Both the position numbers and the translations under genes were made by a program. Under the pieces are notes generated by a model that was not told the DNA's origin, ran no database searches, and was given only the letters and a program-made list of their open reading frames with translations. Below are positions 1 through 13,400 of a stretch of DNA of 53,919 bases, piece after piece. Numbering within the stretch: position 1 is the first letter of the stretch; each line of letters begins with the position of its first letter. The DNA comes from Chloromonas sp. AAM2 (Eukaryota; Chlorophyta; Chlorophyceae; Chlamydomonadales; Chlamydomonadaceae), in NCBI GenBank assembly GCA_004335635.1, contig QAXH01001767.1, positions 16,057 to 69,975 of the forward strand. The letters run 5' to 3'.

Positions 1-409
<409 letters not shown>

Positions 410-2500
410 AGGACCGGCGTTTGAACGCTGCGCGCGGCCTACTTTCACACAAAATCTGTCTGTCACTGTTCACACACAAGCTCTCTGTCACTTGGGATCC
501 GTGTGAAATTGATCCAACTCTTGTCTGTGCGGAGCGAGGACATGTGCATGTAGCTGCAAGCTCATGCAGTCATGCATGCATCTCCTGTACCTGAGTTGGC
601 GTGGCCGCCATCCCACGCAGAGGACACATCCATGGCATCATACCGTGATCAGTGGCGTTTCAGTAAACCTGCACACCTGTCAGGCGGGCAGGACGGGTCA
701 GGCATGCGGGCAGGGAGTGAAGGTCCAGGTCAAGACACTCGTCTTGGCGGCCCATGCCTCACGCGCAGGGATGGGCCGTGACATGCACCTGCTCGACGCT
801 CAGCAGGCATCACGCCATGCCCAGATTGCCTTCATCCTGATGGCAGCCGCCCCTTGAGCGGTGGGGGCATGCAGAGCCCCTGCAGAGCGCCTATATCATT
901 GCTCCCGTGACGTCAGAGCCAGTTGATTTTTGCAATTGGAGATTGGAGAAATGCAGGTAAATGGAAAATTCTGATTGTGTCCTGATTGTGTCCTCGTCCT
1001 CCTCATTCCACATCTACGCAACTGACCAAGCATTAATTCAAAGCGAAGAAGCTCGGGTCATGTTGAGTTGTAAGTGCAAGGGAACTCTGCTTGTAAGTCT
1101 CCTTACAAGTGTGTGAGTACTCATACTCTGGGACTCTTTCTCTGTGTGTGAGAAGCCCAGCATCAGGACGGTGTGGATGGAATAAGACGGATATGTTAAG
1201 ACATGACATTTGAGCGACAATGAACACTGAACCATGTGCATGTTTTCAGGCCCCTTTCTGGGTCTAACGAGGTCTGCAGTCAGGATAGCACCTCGAGGGG
1301 TGACCACCATCCCGGTGTGTCGCAATCCCCTTCACATGTAGGTTGCACGGGTTGGAATCCCTCCCAGCTTGTGATAGGCATACATGGTATAGGCTCCACA
1401 TTTCTTAAATGCCTTGGTATTCAAAAACATAGGAACATAGGAATTTGGGGCTCTGTGTGCACAATCCCCCTGCGTGACTTGCATGATGTTGATGGTGCCT
1501 GTAGTATTATTTTCAACCCGCGTCTGTACAAAGAAGACATGGAAGATTGCCCGGTTTAAAAAGGTGTTGAAAAGGAAAGGATGCAGTAGTGCACGGATGG
1601 TGCCCAGACAAAAGTGTAAGACAGAGGTGTAAGTGTTGTCGCAGGGTCAGCTCGCACACCCGTCACTAAATCCGTGGTCAACATGCTTTACACCATACTA
1701 TGTAGAGTTATCATACCGAAGGCGAGATGGGAGGGTGTTAAAAGTCCGTGACCCTAGCTAGAAAAATGGCCTCAAAATTTCCAAATAGGACCATTCGTGT
1801 AACGGCCCAGAATTATATGAACGTGGGCTCAATCGACAGCTGTTGTCAAGGCCTATCCCTTGGACAACTTGGTTGCATAGTTCACTTGAACAACGCCCCA
1901 CTTATGGCTCATCAAAGCCCAGCCGGCCCTAATCGACACCTTAACCGCCACCCATGTCACAGGCCATGGGGGCATGCCAAAGGTAAACTTCACTTCCAAG
2001 GTATGCAAGCACATCTCTGCATCTGGTTCTGGATCGCTGCTTGCGTGACCTGCGGCCTGGCGAACTCCCCAGCTCATAACAAACCACCCACAAGGCGAAT
2101 TAGGAAGATGCAGGTGTTTTTCAATAGATTTCAACAAGCTGCAACCAGCCACATCTTAAAATTCGCCGTGGTTGATCCGCAAAACATGAAATACTCAACA
2201 AGGTCGGAAAAGATCTTGGGCCGGTCGGAAATAGGGCATGTCACTGTAGCTTTTGAAAGACTTTTATACCACCCAGTCGACCATGTCAGAATGACTCAAA
2301 ACCTTGAATTTGAGCTCCTTACACAGTTAGCATTCGTAGAAGTGGTTCAGAGATACCCACTCCCTCATACGGTCATTTTCTATACCATCCCCCACCCCCT
2401 GCTGAAGGTGTCACCTCCAGATGAGTCCCTGCTACTGCCCGATTCCTCTTAACCTTGTTTGCGATGAGGACCGTGCCAGAGCGTGTGATGAATTGCGGGC
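410..2500. other. Intergenic stretch, no supported gene
   Basis: I see no recognisable protein, splice pattern or RNA gene here. The longest open frame is on the plus strand at 1748-2452 (234 codons). Its translation has no motif I know, is rich in His, Pro and Cys, and overlaps an equally featureless minus-strand frame (1853-2152). I do not call it a gene. A short phrase (ctgattgtgtcct) is tandemly repeated near 972-995. Confidence 0.4.
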
Positions 2501-2550
2501 TTACAGTAACCATGCTCGGTTGGCGAGCTTGCCATGAGCTCTGTGGGTTG

Positions 2551-3081
2551 TTACTCCTCTGTCAGCCGTTCAATAGCCTGCTGTTGCGGCAATGGCCTGC
2601 TGTGAAGTTTCTGCTCTTGCTGCCATGCGGCTCGTCCATGATGTTGGCCTGTGGCATGGGCAACTGCAGCAGCTGTTGCAGCAAAAGAATTTTGCCAGTT
2701 CTGAGCAATTCTCCCTTCCACTGCCATCATGGCCGACACACATCCAAGCCTCCAGTTCACCTTGAGACTAGAAGGAGTCTCCGTCACGTCACGTCACATC
2801 CTGGATGGCCGGAACCACCGTACCATCTCGGCAACTGGCCAATCAGATAGGGAAGGCCAAACTGCCTTGCAAGGTAGTATTGGCCATGATCTCAGCCGCT
2901 GAACATTGTTGCCTGGGCGGCTTGCTTACAACTGCCATTTTGCGTGATTGCTTGCTTGCGGCATGCACCGTAGTTTGGTCTGGCGTTGGCCGCTGGCGGC
3001 ATTCAGCTGGGCCTGCATGTCACGGTCCTTGGCCTCTGCCTCAGCCACAGTGATGCTGAGGTTTACCCGTAGCTCGTCATT
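2551..3081 (-). CDS. Possible small gene or gene remnant, C-terminal exons
   Basis: Two minus-strand segments look exon-like. The upstream one (3081 to 2930) follows a CATGCAG acceptor, reads NDELRVNLSITVAEAEAKDR and onward, and ends at a strong GTAAGC donor. The downstream one ends in ..QQQAIERLTEE and a TAA at 2551, with a TGTAA motif about 45 nt further on (2505-2501). The composition is charged, Ala/Gln-rich and possibly coiled coil. The acceptor joining the two pieces is uncertain: the best-looking site (CTCAG before NWQNSF) is out of phase. No start exon was identified. I do not recognise the product. It could be a remnant of a dispersed family, since a related patch lies on the other strand at 3499-3585. 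Confidence 0.3.
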
Positions 3082-3498
3082 CTGCATGCATGCAGGAGGG
3101 AATGCATAATCGTTAGTCACAGTTGTAGACAGAGGTTGATGCTGTCCTTTGTTGTCTCCACTTGGCAATCCGCCTCATTCATGCATGCGATGAGTTCATG
3201 CCTTATGACCTCAGGTGTTGTGACCACCCTGAAGCCAATGTGGCAGTTCTAGCAGTCACACCACAGCGTCTACCAACATGTTGCACCACAACACATGCCA
3301 GTTTCACACCACACTCATCCTGTCCAGACGTCCACACATCTCAGACACGTCAGTCACACCACCCAGAAACTTTTTTTATATGGCACCACTTTAGAAGCCA
3401 ACCAGGTTTGTATGGCCTGCTTTCTCCTCTCAAGTGGTGTCATGCAGCACTTTGTCTTTAACCATGGCTGGCGCTTGTGTTCGGCCACCTGCCTGTCG

Positions 3499-3585
3499 TA
3501 TGATGAGCTGCGGGGACAGCTCAACACTGCTGTGGCAGAGGCAGGGGCAGAGGCAAAGGATCGTGACATGCAGGCCAAGCTGTGT
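3499..3585 (+). pseudogene. Inverted related copy of the 3001-3081 coding patch
   Basis: This stretch reads YDELRGQLNTAVAEAGAEAK followed by DRDMQAKLC. It aligns codon for codon with the reverse complement of 3001-3081 (NDELR..VAEAEAKDRDMQAQL). The difference in length is exactly 6 nt (two codons), and several differences are silent (GAC/GAT, CTA/CTG, GCT/GCA, GCC/GCA). The frame closes at a TAG at 3631 and no convincing flanking splice sites are visible, so it may be a fragment of a duplicated gene or a mobile-element ORF. Function is unknown. Confidence 0.35.
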
Positions 3586-3977
3586 GCCATCAACTTCGCT
3601 TGCCCAGACATGGGGAGATCTCCCAGCACATAGCAGCACGCTACAGAGATCAGAGTCACCATCAGCACGTGGAGTAAAGTAGATCCAGGTTCGTCAACAT
3701 CCAGGTTTGTACAACTGTGGCTATGCACGCACGATGATGCCCTCTCTGCCCGCTGGACACAATTGCAGGATTGGTAACACGTGTAACATGGGTCAGTTAG
3801 CAACGCCTGAAGTGGCACGAGTAGTGATGCTCTCTAACTTGCAACACGCTTGGACTTGTTGGTACTTGTTGTAACAATTGATACAAGGTAGAAAGTTTGT
3901 GGTCCAGCAGCCATAGCCGCTACAAATGCTTCAGGACAGCTAATTGCAGCGGAACGCAAGAACTCCCTGAAGGCCGG

Positions 3978-4031
3978 TAGGGTTGGGGTTAGGGTTGGGG
4001 TTAGGGTTAGGGTTGGGGCTAGGGATAGGGG
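3978..4031 (+). repeat. Interstitial telomere-like TTAGGG/TTGGGG tract
   Basis: About nine G-rich units alternate between TTAGGG and TTGGGG, decaying at the 3' end (CTAGGG, ATAGGG). The tract is short and internal, so it is not a chromosome end here. It could be a relic of break repair or a G-quadruplex-forming element. The unit differs from the TTTAGGG of most plants and many green algae and the TTTTAGGG of Chlamydomonas. Confidence 0.75.
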
Positions 4032-4298
4032 ACATTGTGTGGCTGGTGGAGCGTGGTGTCCACGGTGTTTTACTACAGCAAGTTCAAGATGTGCCCGTAC
4101 TGCTTGTCGCGTATGCATGCTGGCCTGTGCAAATCGCCACAATTGTCGGCTCAGCTGACTCCAGGAAATGTAAATCAGTTATGGCAGGGGACAGGATAAC
4201 CGGCTGGTACGTCTCTGCCGCTGGCTGAGCCATTACATGGCCAGAAGCTCAAACTCTGTCGAGAAAAAAACGTTTTTCTTTTTTTGCTGCTTTGCGAG

Positions 4299-4353
4299 GC
4301 TTCGTATGAACCGTGGGGACTGAATCTTTCCCCTGCGCTTCGTATGAACCGTG
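4299..4353 (+). promoter_or_regulatory. Duplicated 17-bp motif just upstream of the dynein gene
   Basis: The motif gcttcgtatgaaccgtg occurs twice, at 4299-4315 and 4337-4353, with period 38, about 100-150 nt before the dynein start codon. A/T-rich runs flank it (4263-4285 and 4378-4387), unlike the GC-rich surroundings. Position suggests promoter or 5' UTR, but no known factor site is recognised. Confidence 0.3.
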
Positions 4354-4451
4354 TCGACTTGCTATGTTCTAGTTTGCATTTTTTTTAAGACCTCATGTGA
4401 AGTCGAAGGTCGCGGGGGATTTCTACCCTGACTGAGTAGGCGGCTAGAAGA

Positions 4452-7400
4452 ATGGCAGATTTGCCGCGGAGACTTCGGGATGATGAAGTCAAGCTGGCCA
4501 ACGCCCTTTACCTTGGTCCAAAGGTAGATGTCAAGATGTTGAGAGTGTTAGGTGCTCAGCGGACTTTGCTAGCTGCCATGTTGGCATGGTTCACGCAGTT
4601 TTAATATTGTCTACCTGATGTCAAGGCGTTCTGAGCATCACACTGCAGAACCCCATCGACAAGGCTAAGCCAGGGCCAGCTGCTGCATCAGCCCATGTAC
4701 TGGGTGGCAGCCGTCCAGCTTCAGCAATTGGTACTCCTGGAAAGAGACCTCTGACAGCCGTGCCAGCTGTCAAGAGGCCTCAATCACGAGCTGGCAAGTG
4801 CAAACATGCATGCTGACAGCTGACGTCTGGCATGCAGCTACTGCCAGCCAATCCAGCACTGCAGCAAGCAGCCCATGCACTGCAGCCCCTTTACATTCTT
4901 GTCAAGCAGCAAGCAACATGGACGCTTCATACTTGTCCTCACACAGCCATGTGTGTCAAATCAGATGCTCAGCAGTTGCAAGCTGGCTGGAGCACAGAGG
5001 TGGCCCCTATTGCATTGCAGGTGGCGTGCTGACATCAGGAACAGCGAGACAGGAGTATGTTGCACCAGGCAGCCGCACCCATCCAGTGGATAGTTTGTCA
5101 ACCACCCAGCCCATCACCACGGGCGCCTCTTCCCTAATCACAAAGACCAAGCGGCTGGCCAGCGCTGTGCTGGCAAAGTCTACCGCCAGGGGCGATGGCG
5201 CGGCTGCGACGGGACAGATGTACCAGCATGCCTCTGAGCCCAGGTACACGCCTGCACATGCCATGACCACATGTCACAGTCTGCAGCCAGGCTGTCATGG
5301 CTGCAGTGGTGCGAGCAACACAGGGAATGACAGTGTATGCAGCTGGTCAGGAGCAAGCATGTGCTGTGACTTCTGCCTAGGTGTGTGCTGAGCAGCTGGT
5401 TCAGCCATGCGTTGGGCGAGTAAGGCAGGGGTCCATGGGGTGCAGCACATACAGCAACATGCATCAGTGGCAGGCAGCGCGTAGCACATCAGGAAACGTG
5501 CTAAGTAGTAGGACCTGAACCACAGCCGGGTGCTATGTGTGCCATGTTCGCTCACTGCCTACAGACATGGGCATGCACCCCAGCAGCACCCCAGCACCGG
5601 ACACAATCAGTATACCCGACACTCTACATGCGCATTGCAGTGCTCGCAGCACAGAGAGCACACAGATGATTGGCACAAGCCTACTCACAGCCGCGTCTGC
5701 CAACCATCGCATGCTACTCGTTTCACATTGGCCTGCCTTTGGCAAACAGTTGGCGAGCGGCTTGACTCCATGCTCGTGGCCTATCATCATGCAGGGGTGT
5801 GCGGCCACGCCTTCAGGGCGTGGCGGTTGCGCGTGCCAGCGGGGGGGCACAGGACGCGTCAGAAACCGCTGCGCTGGACGAGAGGCAGCAGCTGGACGTC
5901 ACTGAGGCAGAGCACGTGGCTGCACGTGTGCGCAAGTGGTACCAGCTCCTACAGGTGTGTGCGTGCGTGTGTGTGTGTGTGTGTGTGGGGTGTTTGTGTG
6001 TTTTCATTGAAAAATGTGAGTATTCCTTCACAAGTGTGAACCGTATGTGGCATGCTTAAACGACATGCCTGCATGAGTTGGGGTTGCATGCGTGTCAAGA
6101 CAGGTGCTGGGCTCAAACCAGGATGGAGGCAAAGGTTGGACTTGCACCAGCAGTCTCAACATTGCTGCAACGGCTACGTTGAAACAGCTTCAAACGATTC
6201 AGGGATCTGTACCCTGTGTACAGAACCGAGCAATCGCAAGACTGACGGTTGCCCCACGAAAAGCCAGATGCCTGTCGCATGCTTGGCATGTCAGCATGGG
6301 TCAGCATGGGTCAGGGTTGCATGCAATGTACAGGGTTGAGCTGCAGCAAGTTTCTGCCTGGTGGCTGCCCATTCCTGTCATGTGCAAGCCATGCATCAGG
6401 GAGAGCATGTGCACATGTCTAGTTCTGCATGCAACCACGGTTGGGCACACTCATACAACCTCATGTAACAAAAAACATGCTGAGCCAGTACCACGTCTTG
6501 CTCGGCCAGCATGCCACCAATCTGCCCGCTGCGTTGCCCCTGTGATCGCCCAGCTGTTCAAGAAGCAGCCCGAGTCCATAGAGTTCGTGTACCTGAGGAA
6601 CGCAGCGCTGGACAGCACGCGCTACAACCCTTACAACCTGGACGTGGTACCACACGCAGAGATTAAGGTGAGCGGTGGTGCACCATTGGGCCATGCACAT
6701 GGCGCATGGCACGTGCATGCTTGACATGGTTTGGGATGGTTTGTGTCAGTACATCCCGCAATCTCTGCTTGGAAGGCAGGAATGTTACGACATCATGGCA
6801 TGTGGCAGACACGAGTTCGATGTCATGGCCCTGGCAGAGGTAGTGCCTGGCACACACACTGGAACCTGGGGGGAGAGGCAGTGAGTTGTGCAGCTGTTCA
6901 TGTGCATGGCACTTGACAGCGTGAGACCTAGGCTCAGGTGTGTGCCTGCGTCTTTCTGTGTATGCCGTCACGTTCTAGTTTACCGCAAGAATTTTGTCAG
7001 CGTGTGTGCATGTTGGTGTGCTCAGGGTCTGGGTGACTACTACACGATGAGCAGTCAGGGCATCACTCACTTCTGGGACGGCCAGGCGGACTTCTGCGCG
7101 CTGGAGCAGTTTGAGCGGGACTACTTCCTGTACACGCAGCTCATGAAGCTCAAGATGTTCAGAGTGTTCCGCATGTGGAAGGCTTTCAGGGTGAGGCCAT
7201 GGAGCACCGTGTGGGGAAAGCCTGGTATGCATGCGTGCTCAGAGAGGGGACGAGCGGTTAGCAACCTGCTAAACCATCTATGCTATGTAATAGACGTGTG
7301 CTATGTTTGGATCTCGCACAAGGGGGAGGAATGTAGCAGTTGTCTGTATAATGTGCCCCATTTCTCAAGTCAAGCCACTCATTCCGCTAGCGCGATGGGA

Positions 7401-10400
7401 CTGCTACGCTGTGCCCATGCGTGCTGCCTCCGTCTCTGACCCGCCCCCAACCCGCCCTGAAACCTATGTGATGTGACCCTGCATGCTGCCCCTACACTCG
7501 GCCTCAGGTGTGGCGTCGTGGCGTGGCCGCCCGCAAGTTCGCCGCGGCGCGCGAGGTGCTCACCAAGCACCTGTTCATGCTGCACCCCGTGTTCCGCGAC
7601 GCCATCCTGCGCGTGCGGCATGCGTGCGACGAGCTGACGCGCCTGCGCCTGCACGCGCTGGTGCCGGGCGAGCTGTACGCGCTAGAGGAACTGATGGACA
7701 GGCAGCGCACGCAGAAGGAGCTGGCTACCAGGGTCATGGTGGAGTTCTCACGCTCCGTGGTGCACACCACACAGGTGGGAGACCGGCACGTTGCAACGGT
7801 CTAAAAGGAGCAGGATGAGCACTAAGTGTTACGGGTGTGTTTAATATTAACGGGTAATCCACCAGTTAAGCTTTGGGTTGGCGCTTTTCCTTAATGCAGT
7901 TGCATTAATTGCGGTGCTAAGTAGAGCACGCCTGGGGTGTGGGTCTAGCAGTGTGTGTGGGCGAGGGGAGTGTGGTGTAGGGTGGGGCGAGGATGCACAA
8001 GCAGGCGGCCAGTGTGGCCGTGTGCACTGCCAAGTTCTGCACCACTAAAGCTCTGGGGGTGTAGTGCACGGTGGCAAGGTGAAGCAAGACCCGTCCAAGC
8101 ATCACGCATGATGTTCAGGGTTGCCTAACATGAGCTGAGGTAGGTGAGGCAAGATCGTGCACACAAGAGTGCCTGGTTTGCCTGGGTTACAGGGATGCTG
8201 CCATGCACCAGCCATGGCAGACCCTCATCACTCGCATGACCAGGGCTTGACAACTAGCTAACGACTGTGCTGTGCTTTGCATTCTACAGGATGCTTGCTT
8301 CCATGCCATTGAGGCGCTGGAGCAGGACTTACTGGCCAGCAAGGAGAAGAGCAGCCAGGCTAAGAAGCTAGCGTGAGTGCCACATTCGCATACGTAGATA
8401 GGTCGTTGCGGCAGCCTCTGCTGGCCCCCATCATGGTGCTGTCTCCGCCTGCTGCCGCCGACTCACATGCCCTCGGGTCCTGCACACGACATCATGTGCA
8501 TGCTCATCCCTCTGGCATCCGTCCCGGCCGCTTCAGTTTTGCTTGGGTGAATAGTGCGCAGCCTCTTGGGCCAGTAGGCAGCCGGTACAGCCAGGCCATC
8601 GTCACCTACAATGCTCATGGTCTTGCACACTGCATGGCGTGCGTTGTCACCCTCTTGCGTGCTTGCCTTCCGTTCAGTTCGGCTGCGGGCGCTGCCACTG
8701 TGCGCCTGGCCGTGACCAAGGCCGCTCAGCTGGCGGGCGACTCGGACTTTCACTACGCCATCAACGCCGCCCGGCGGAGCGAGAAGCGGCGCATACACAA
8801 CTTCGTGCGCCTGCTGGACTACATCATCTGCAACGCACTGCACACGCTGCTGGTGAGGCACACTCAGGATATGCCACCTAAAGCAGTGCTAGTATCTGCA
8901 AGACTGCAGTATCTTACCCTGGATTTGGTATTTCATCCTGTGTGTGGGACTCCACTCTCTCTGAGGGTGGTTTTCTACTCTCCTGCGGTGATTGATCTCT
9001 CTCCTGAAAAGGGTTTTCCACTCTCTTTGAGGGTTATTATCTACTCTCTTGACAAGGGTTCTCCACTATCCTGAAAGGGGTTGTCCACTCTGAGGGTTAT
9101 TATCCACTCTCTTGATATTCCAATGTGCGGAAATCAATTGAGAAACCAGCTGTCGACAATTGCCATACTGAACCCATGATGCGGCGTGCATGGCGGTCAT
9201 TGGCAGAAATGGCCCGTTGGGCTTGGCTAGTTCCTCCACTGGTTATTCCCACTGTATCAATGACCTGTTTGCCAACTTGCCCGTTGTTGCTCGTGCACCT
9301 TGCCCTCTCTAGCCCTGCTCCTAACGCCTTGATCTGCCCCGTCCCTGGTCCACAGATGGGTTCCGTGTCCGACATGCTGGCCGCCCTGACGCCTTCGGAG
9401 GCCCCGGACATCGCCGGCCCCGGACCCGCTGCGCGCCAGCCCGCCGCCGCTGCCGCAGACGTTGGTGCGGCGACCGATGAGCTGGAGCTGGACATGGCCT
9501 TCAGGCCCACCAAGCAGGAGTGGGGCGGGCCGGTGCTCAGACTGCAGGTGAGGGCACAGGAACGGACCCTACACGTCACACACAGTATGCGTAGGGCGCG
9601 AAGCCTAACTACTAATACTAGTACTAACTACTAATACTAACTACTACTAGTACTGCTACTTAACATGTTAGTAGTTAATAACATTCTAGTTTATAACTTA
9701 AACATGTTAATGTTGATTGACCTTTGCGCCCTAAGTATGCCCCAGTATGCACTGTTCTCTCATCGGTTCTCTTAAAATGAAACCACTGGGTTGGCTCTTC
9801 TGAACAACCAGGCTCTTCTGAACAACCAGTGGTGATGCTGTTATAGTGATGACGGGTGCTGGGTGACAGGACAGAATGTGTGAAGCCTACTGTGTTGGCT
9901 CATGCGTGAAGCACAAGCCTATGATAGCCTTTACCATTGACTGGCGCAGCCATCTGCCACGGCCGATATATGCTGAGAATAGGGTGAGCCAGGCTAGGAT
10001 GAAATATAACTGGGTATGCGTGGGTCTCGCTGCAATCGACGTGAGGAAATCCCAGGTGTGATTTTTGTATGGACCGTTGCCTTCTGCCTGATGTGCCTGT
10101 GCAGATCCTGATGGACCCCGAGAGCGATGCGTTGGTGTTCTTCCCCCCCTCAGAGGCCTTCTTCCAAGCACTGGGGGAGGTGCAGGTGTCCTTTGTGGAG
10201 CAGGTCAAGGTGGTGGGCAGGCTGCTGACCGACAACAAACTGCAGGTGGGTGTTGTGACAGTGTGTGGCATGCCTCTACCGGCCTCCATGGCCTGGGCCT
10301 CCTAGCATACGGTCTGATTACACGTAAATTTACTGCAAACGACGGGAATTGAGATGGTGCGCACATGCCTTCCAGTGAGAGAAATGCATCAGAGGGCTGC

Positions 10401-13400
10401 ATTTGTCCCTGTTCCAAGTTTCTTTCCTGCTTCCAAGCCGGTAATGTTGTGGCCTGAACACTATTTCTGACTGCGGAACATTGAGTCCTTTTGATTTATC
10501 TATGATGTTTCTCTGTGGGCGTGCCTGACCGTGTGCGTTGCAAATGAGGCAGCTTGACACTGTCAAGCACTGGTCACTGTTACAGATTTTTTTACCTTCT
10601 CAGAGCTGATGTTCAGGCCACTGTCTCGAGTTGCACATCATGGTCATGACGGCGCCAGTAATGCTCTGACCTGAACAGTAATCTTGTGACTGTACTGTGC
10701 ATGCGTGCTTCAGGAGTTGATGGAGAAGCCTCTTGACGGCGGTGAGGTGGACCTCGAGGGCTTTGGCATGATCATCGTGGGCGACGACCACAAGGTGCTG
10801 GTGGAGGCGCTGGCGGCGCAGCTGCACCGTGCCCTGGAGGCGGCGGAGGGGTTCAGGGACACACACACAGAGTTCAGGTGGGGTGAGCAGTACACTGTAT
10901 GGGGCAGTGCAGGTACTTGTCTCAAGCACCTCTGAAGCAGCTTGTGCTGCTTGTTATAAAAGGGGCATGGGGCAAATAAAGGGGCAATGGGTACAAGCAA
11001 TGGTAAAGTCAAGTCAAAGTGGTCAGGTCAGTAAAGGTACTAGTCACGATAGTACTGCCAGCCCGCCCCACCCCAATTTCCAGTCACTCCCTCCCTGGCT
11101 TGTCTCGTGTTGCTTGTATGGTATCAAGCAAGTATACGACAATGACATGTGCTGACACCCGTGCAGGGACTCCGTGGTCGAGAACCGTGCGGTGACCGTC
11201 CACAGCATGCGCGAGGAGGTGCAGCAAGGGTTGCGCGACCTGGAGCGCTTCCGTAATGACTTCAAGCGCTTCCAACAGCAGCTGCAGCACGTGAAAACCA
11301 TCGCGCCCGTACGGTGAGTACGTTCAATCCTCAGATTTCATTTGTATCCTTGCTTGGCCAGCATATGGACAACTGTGCTCGGATGCCACCACTCATTCAT
11401 GTACGTCGCATCGGTGAAGCTAGTTCTGGACGTGACATTGGACAGCTAGGGTCTCTGTTGACAGCGTGGCAGGGTTTTGAGTTACTAGGGTTTGAGTTAC
11501 AGAGTCGGCATCCTCTCCGAGAGCAGCAAAGATTGAAATCCGCCTGTCCTGGAGCGCGTATCAAAAATGATGGCCATCGCAACGCGCAAGTGGCTACAAA
11601 TCATCTCGTGCACTGCGGCCTTGCCCATGCAGTTCGCTGGGTGTCCTGGAGCTGGAGCTGGACCAGCTGGTGTCCGCGTTTATGCCCTCGCCCGAGTCAT
11701 GCATACAGAGCATCACGTCATTGCTGCCACTGCTGGCATCAGAGGTAGGCACAAGGCATGACGTGACCTCAGCACTGATTTCACCATCAGAATGCTGCAA
11801 CTTTGCCAGTGTTGTTCGGTGTATTGTTGGTTGCAGTTTAAGGCGCAGGCCACTGCAAGACCTCCACGAACATGGCAGACTGCATCATGTAGCTTGCCTC
11901 ATCCTACCATCATTTGCACCTTGTCCTGCACTTGCTTCTGCTCATCCATCCTCTTATCCCTCATGTGGGCCGCACACTGAAAATGCGGCTGTTTTGTTTC
12001 AATGTCAAGTAACCTGATATCTCTGTGTCAGCCACCCATGCGAGGCATGCCCACATGCATGCGTTGCGCAGGTGTACGCTGGCTTCATCACCAAGGTGCA
12101 CCACGCCACCTCCCGGCTGCAGCAGATACCCGCATCAGCAGAGGAGTTTGCAGACTACCTAGAGGTAATGCACAACACAGCCTCACTCAAGCTCATGCAT
12201 TGTGCCCCGTTTCCGCCCAGTCATGACTTCCTGGCATGTCACCCAGTTTCCTGACCGATCCCAAAGGTCTTGCAATATTGTGATGGCATGGCTTGCGTGT
12301 GTGCCTTGACTCGGATCAGCAGGCCACGATGATGGCCAATAAGCAGGCCACATTGATGCAGTGTGCTTCAGACTGCCTGTGCGCTGTTTCCCACCCCCAT
12401 GCGCAGTTCTATGGTACGCTGGAAAAGACCAAGATACAGCAGGACAAGGAATACGACATGGTGAGGCATGGCATGGCCAGACGCATGCATGGTGACAGCC
12501 ATGCAACATGCTGACAGGCGTAGGTTGTGGCATGCATGTGGCGCCCTGCAGTGACCAGAGAAATGCACGCAAAGAATTGCATGTTATCCTGTGGCTCTGG
12601 CCAAGCAGGGCAAACACAGCAAGCCAACATCAATGTCACCCCTTCCTTGGTCGCATGTGCGTGTTGGGTTGCCCTGGTGGCACCGCCCTTCCTTGTAAAG
12701 ACAACAGCACGCTTCTGAGGCGTACTCATTGCATTATCTAGTGACTGATCTCTGCACACCGCACACCGCTTCACCCGCCCACTGTGCCCACGCGTCCCTT
12801 TCCCTGTCAGGTGGTTGCCCATTACGACCTGATTGAGGAGTTCAAGATCAGGGTGCCTGACATGCAGCTGGCTGCCTACCAGACGCTGGACAGTGACTAC
12901 ACAAGCCTAAGGGACGCAATGTGGAGCGGTGCGTCACTGTCAATCTTGTTCTTATGCTGCTGAAGTGCCGCTTCGATTGAGATTTATTGGCGCAAGCTTG
13001 TGTTCAGCCTGAAGGTCTAATGCCTGTTAGGATTGATGCACTTCAGTTGCCGGACTCGTTTGTTCTTAGATTTGCCAGCTCAACTAATACTTACTGCCGT
13101 AAACGCAAGTCGATCTCAGATTATCTTTGAGTTGCACCGGCAGCCAGTGTGTTACACTCCTGATGGCGCGCGGCCTGTCATGTGTTTGAACGCGCCTGCT
13201 CCGTGCAGCCGACAGCAGTCGTGACGGCCTGGTGGCGCGGTTCAAGGCCGAGCTCGAGCAGCAGGTGGAGTCGCTGGGCAGGGAGGTGGTGGACATCCGC
13301 ATACTGGCGCAGCACGACATGATCCTGGACGAGAGCAGCGACCAGGAGCAGGTGAGAGCATGACGGAGGGATGTGGGTGTGTGGTGTATCTTAGGCTATC

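Noticed and set aside
1748..2452. 234-codon plus-strand open frame
   Set aside because: No motif, no splice or poly(A) context, and an equally open opposite strand; chance opening cannot be excluded.
3983..4228. Open frame starting with Gly-Leu repeats
   Set aside because: Product of reading the telomere-like tract; no further coding signal.
4798..5391. 197-codon open frame running through dynein intron 2, exon 3 and beyond
   Set aside because: Only 5021-5243 fits the dynein phase pattern; the rest is intron read-through.
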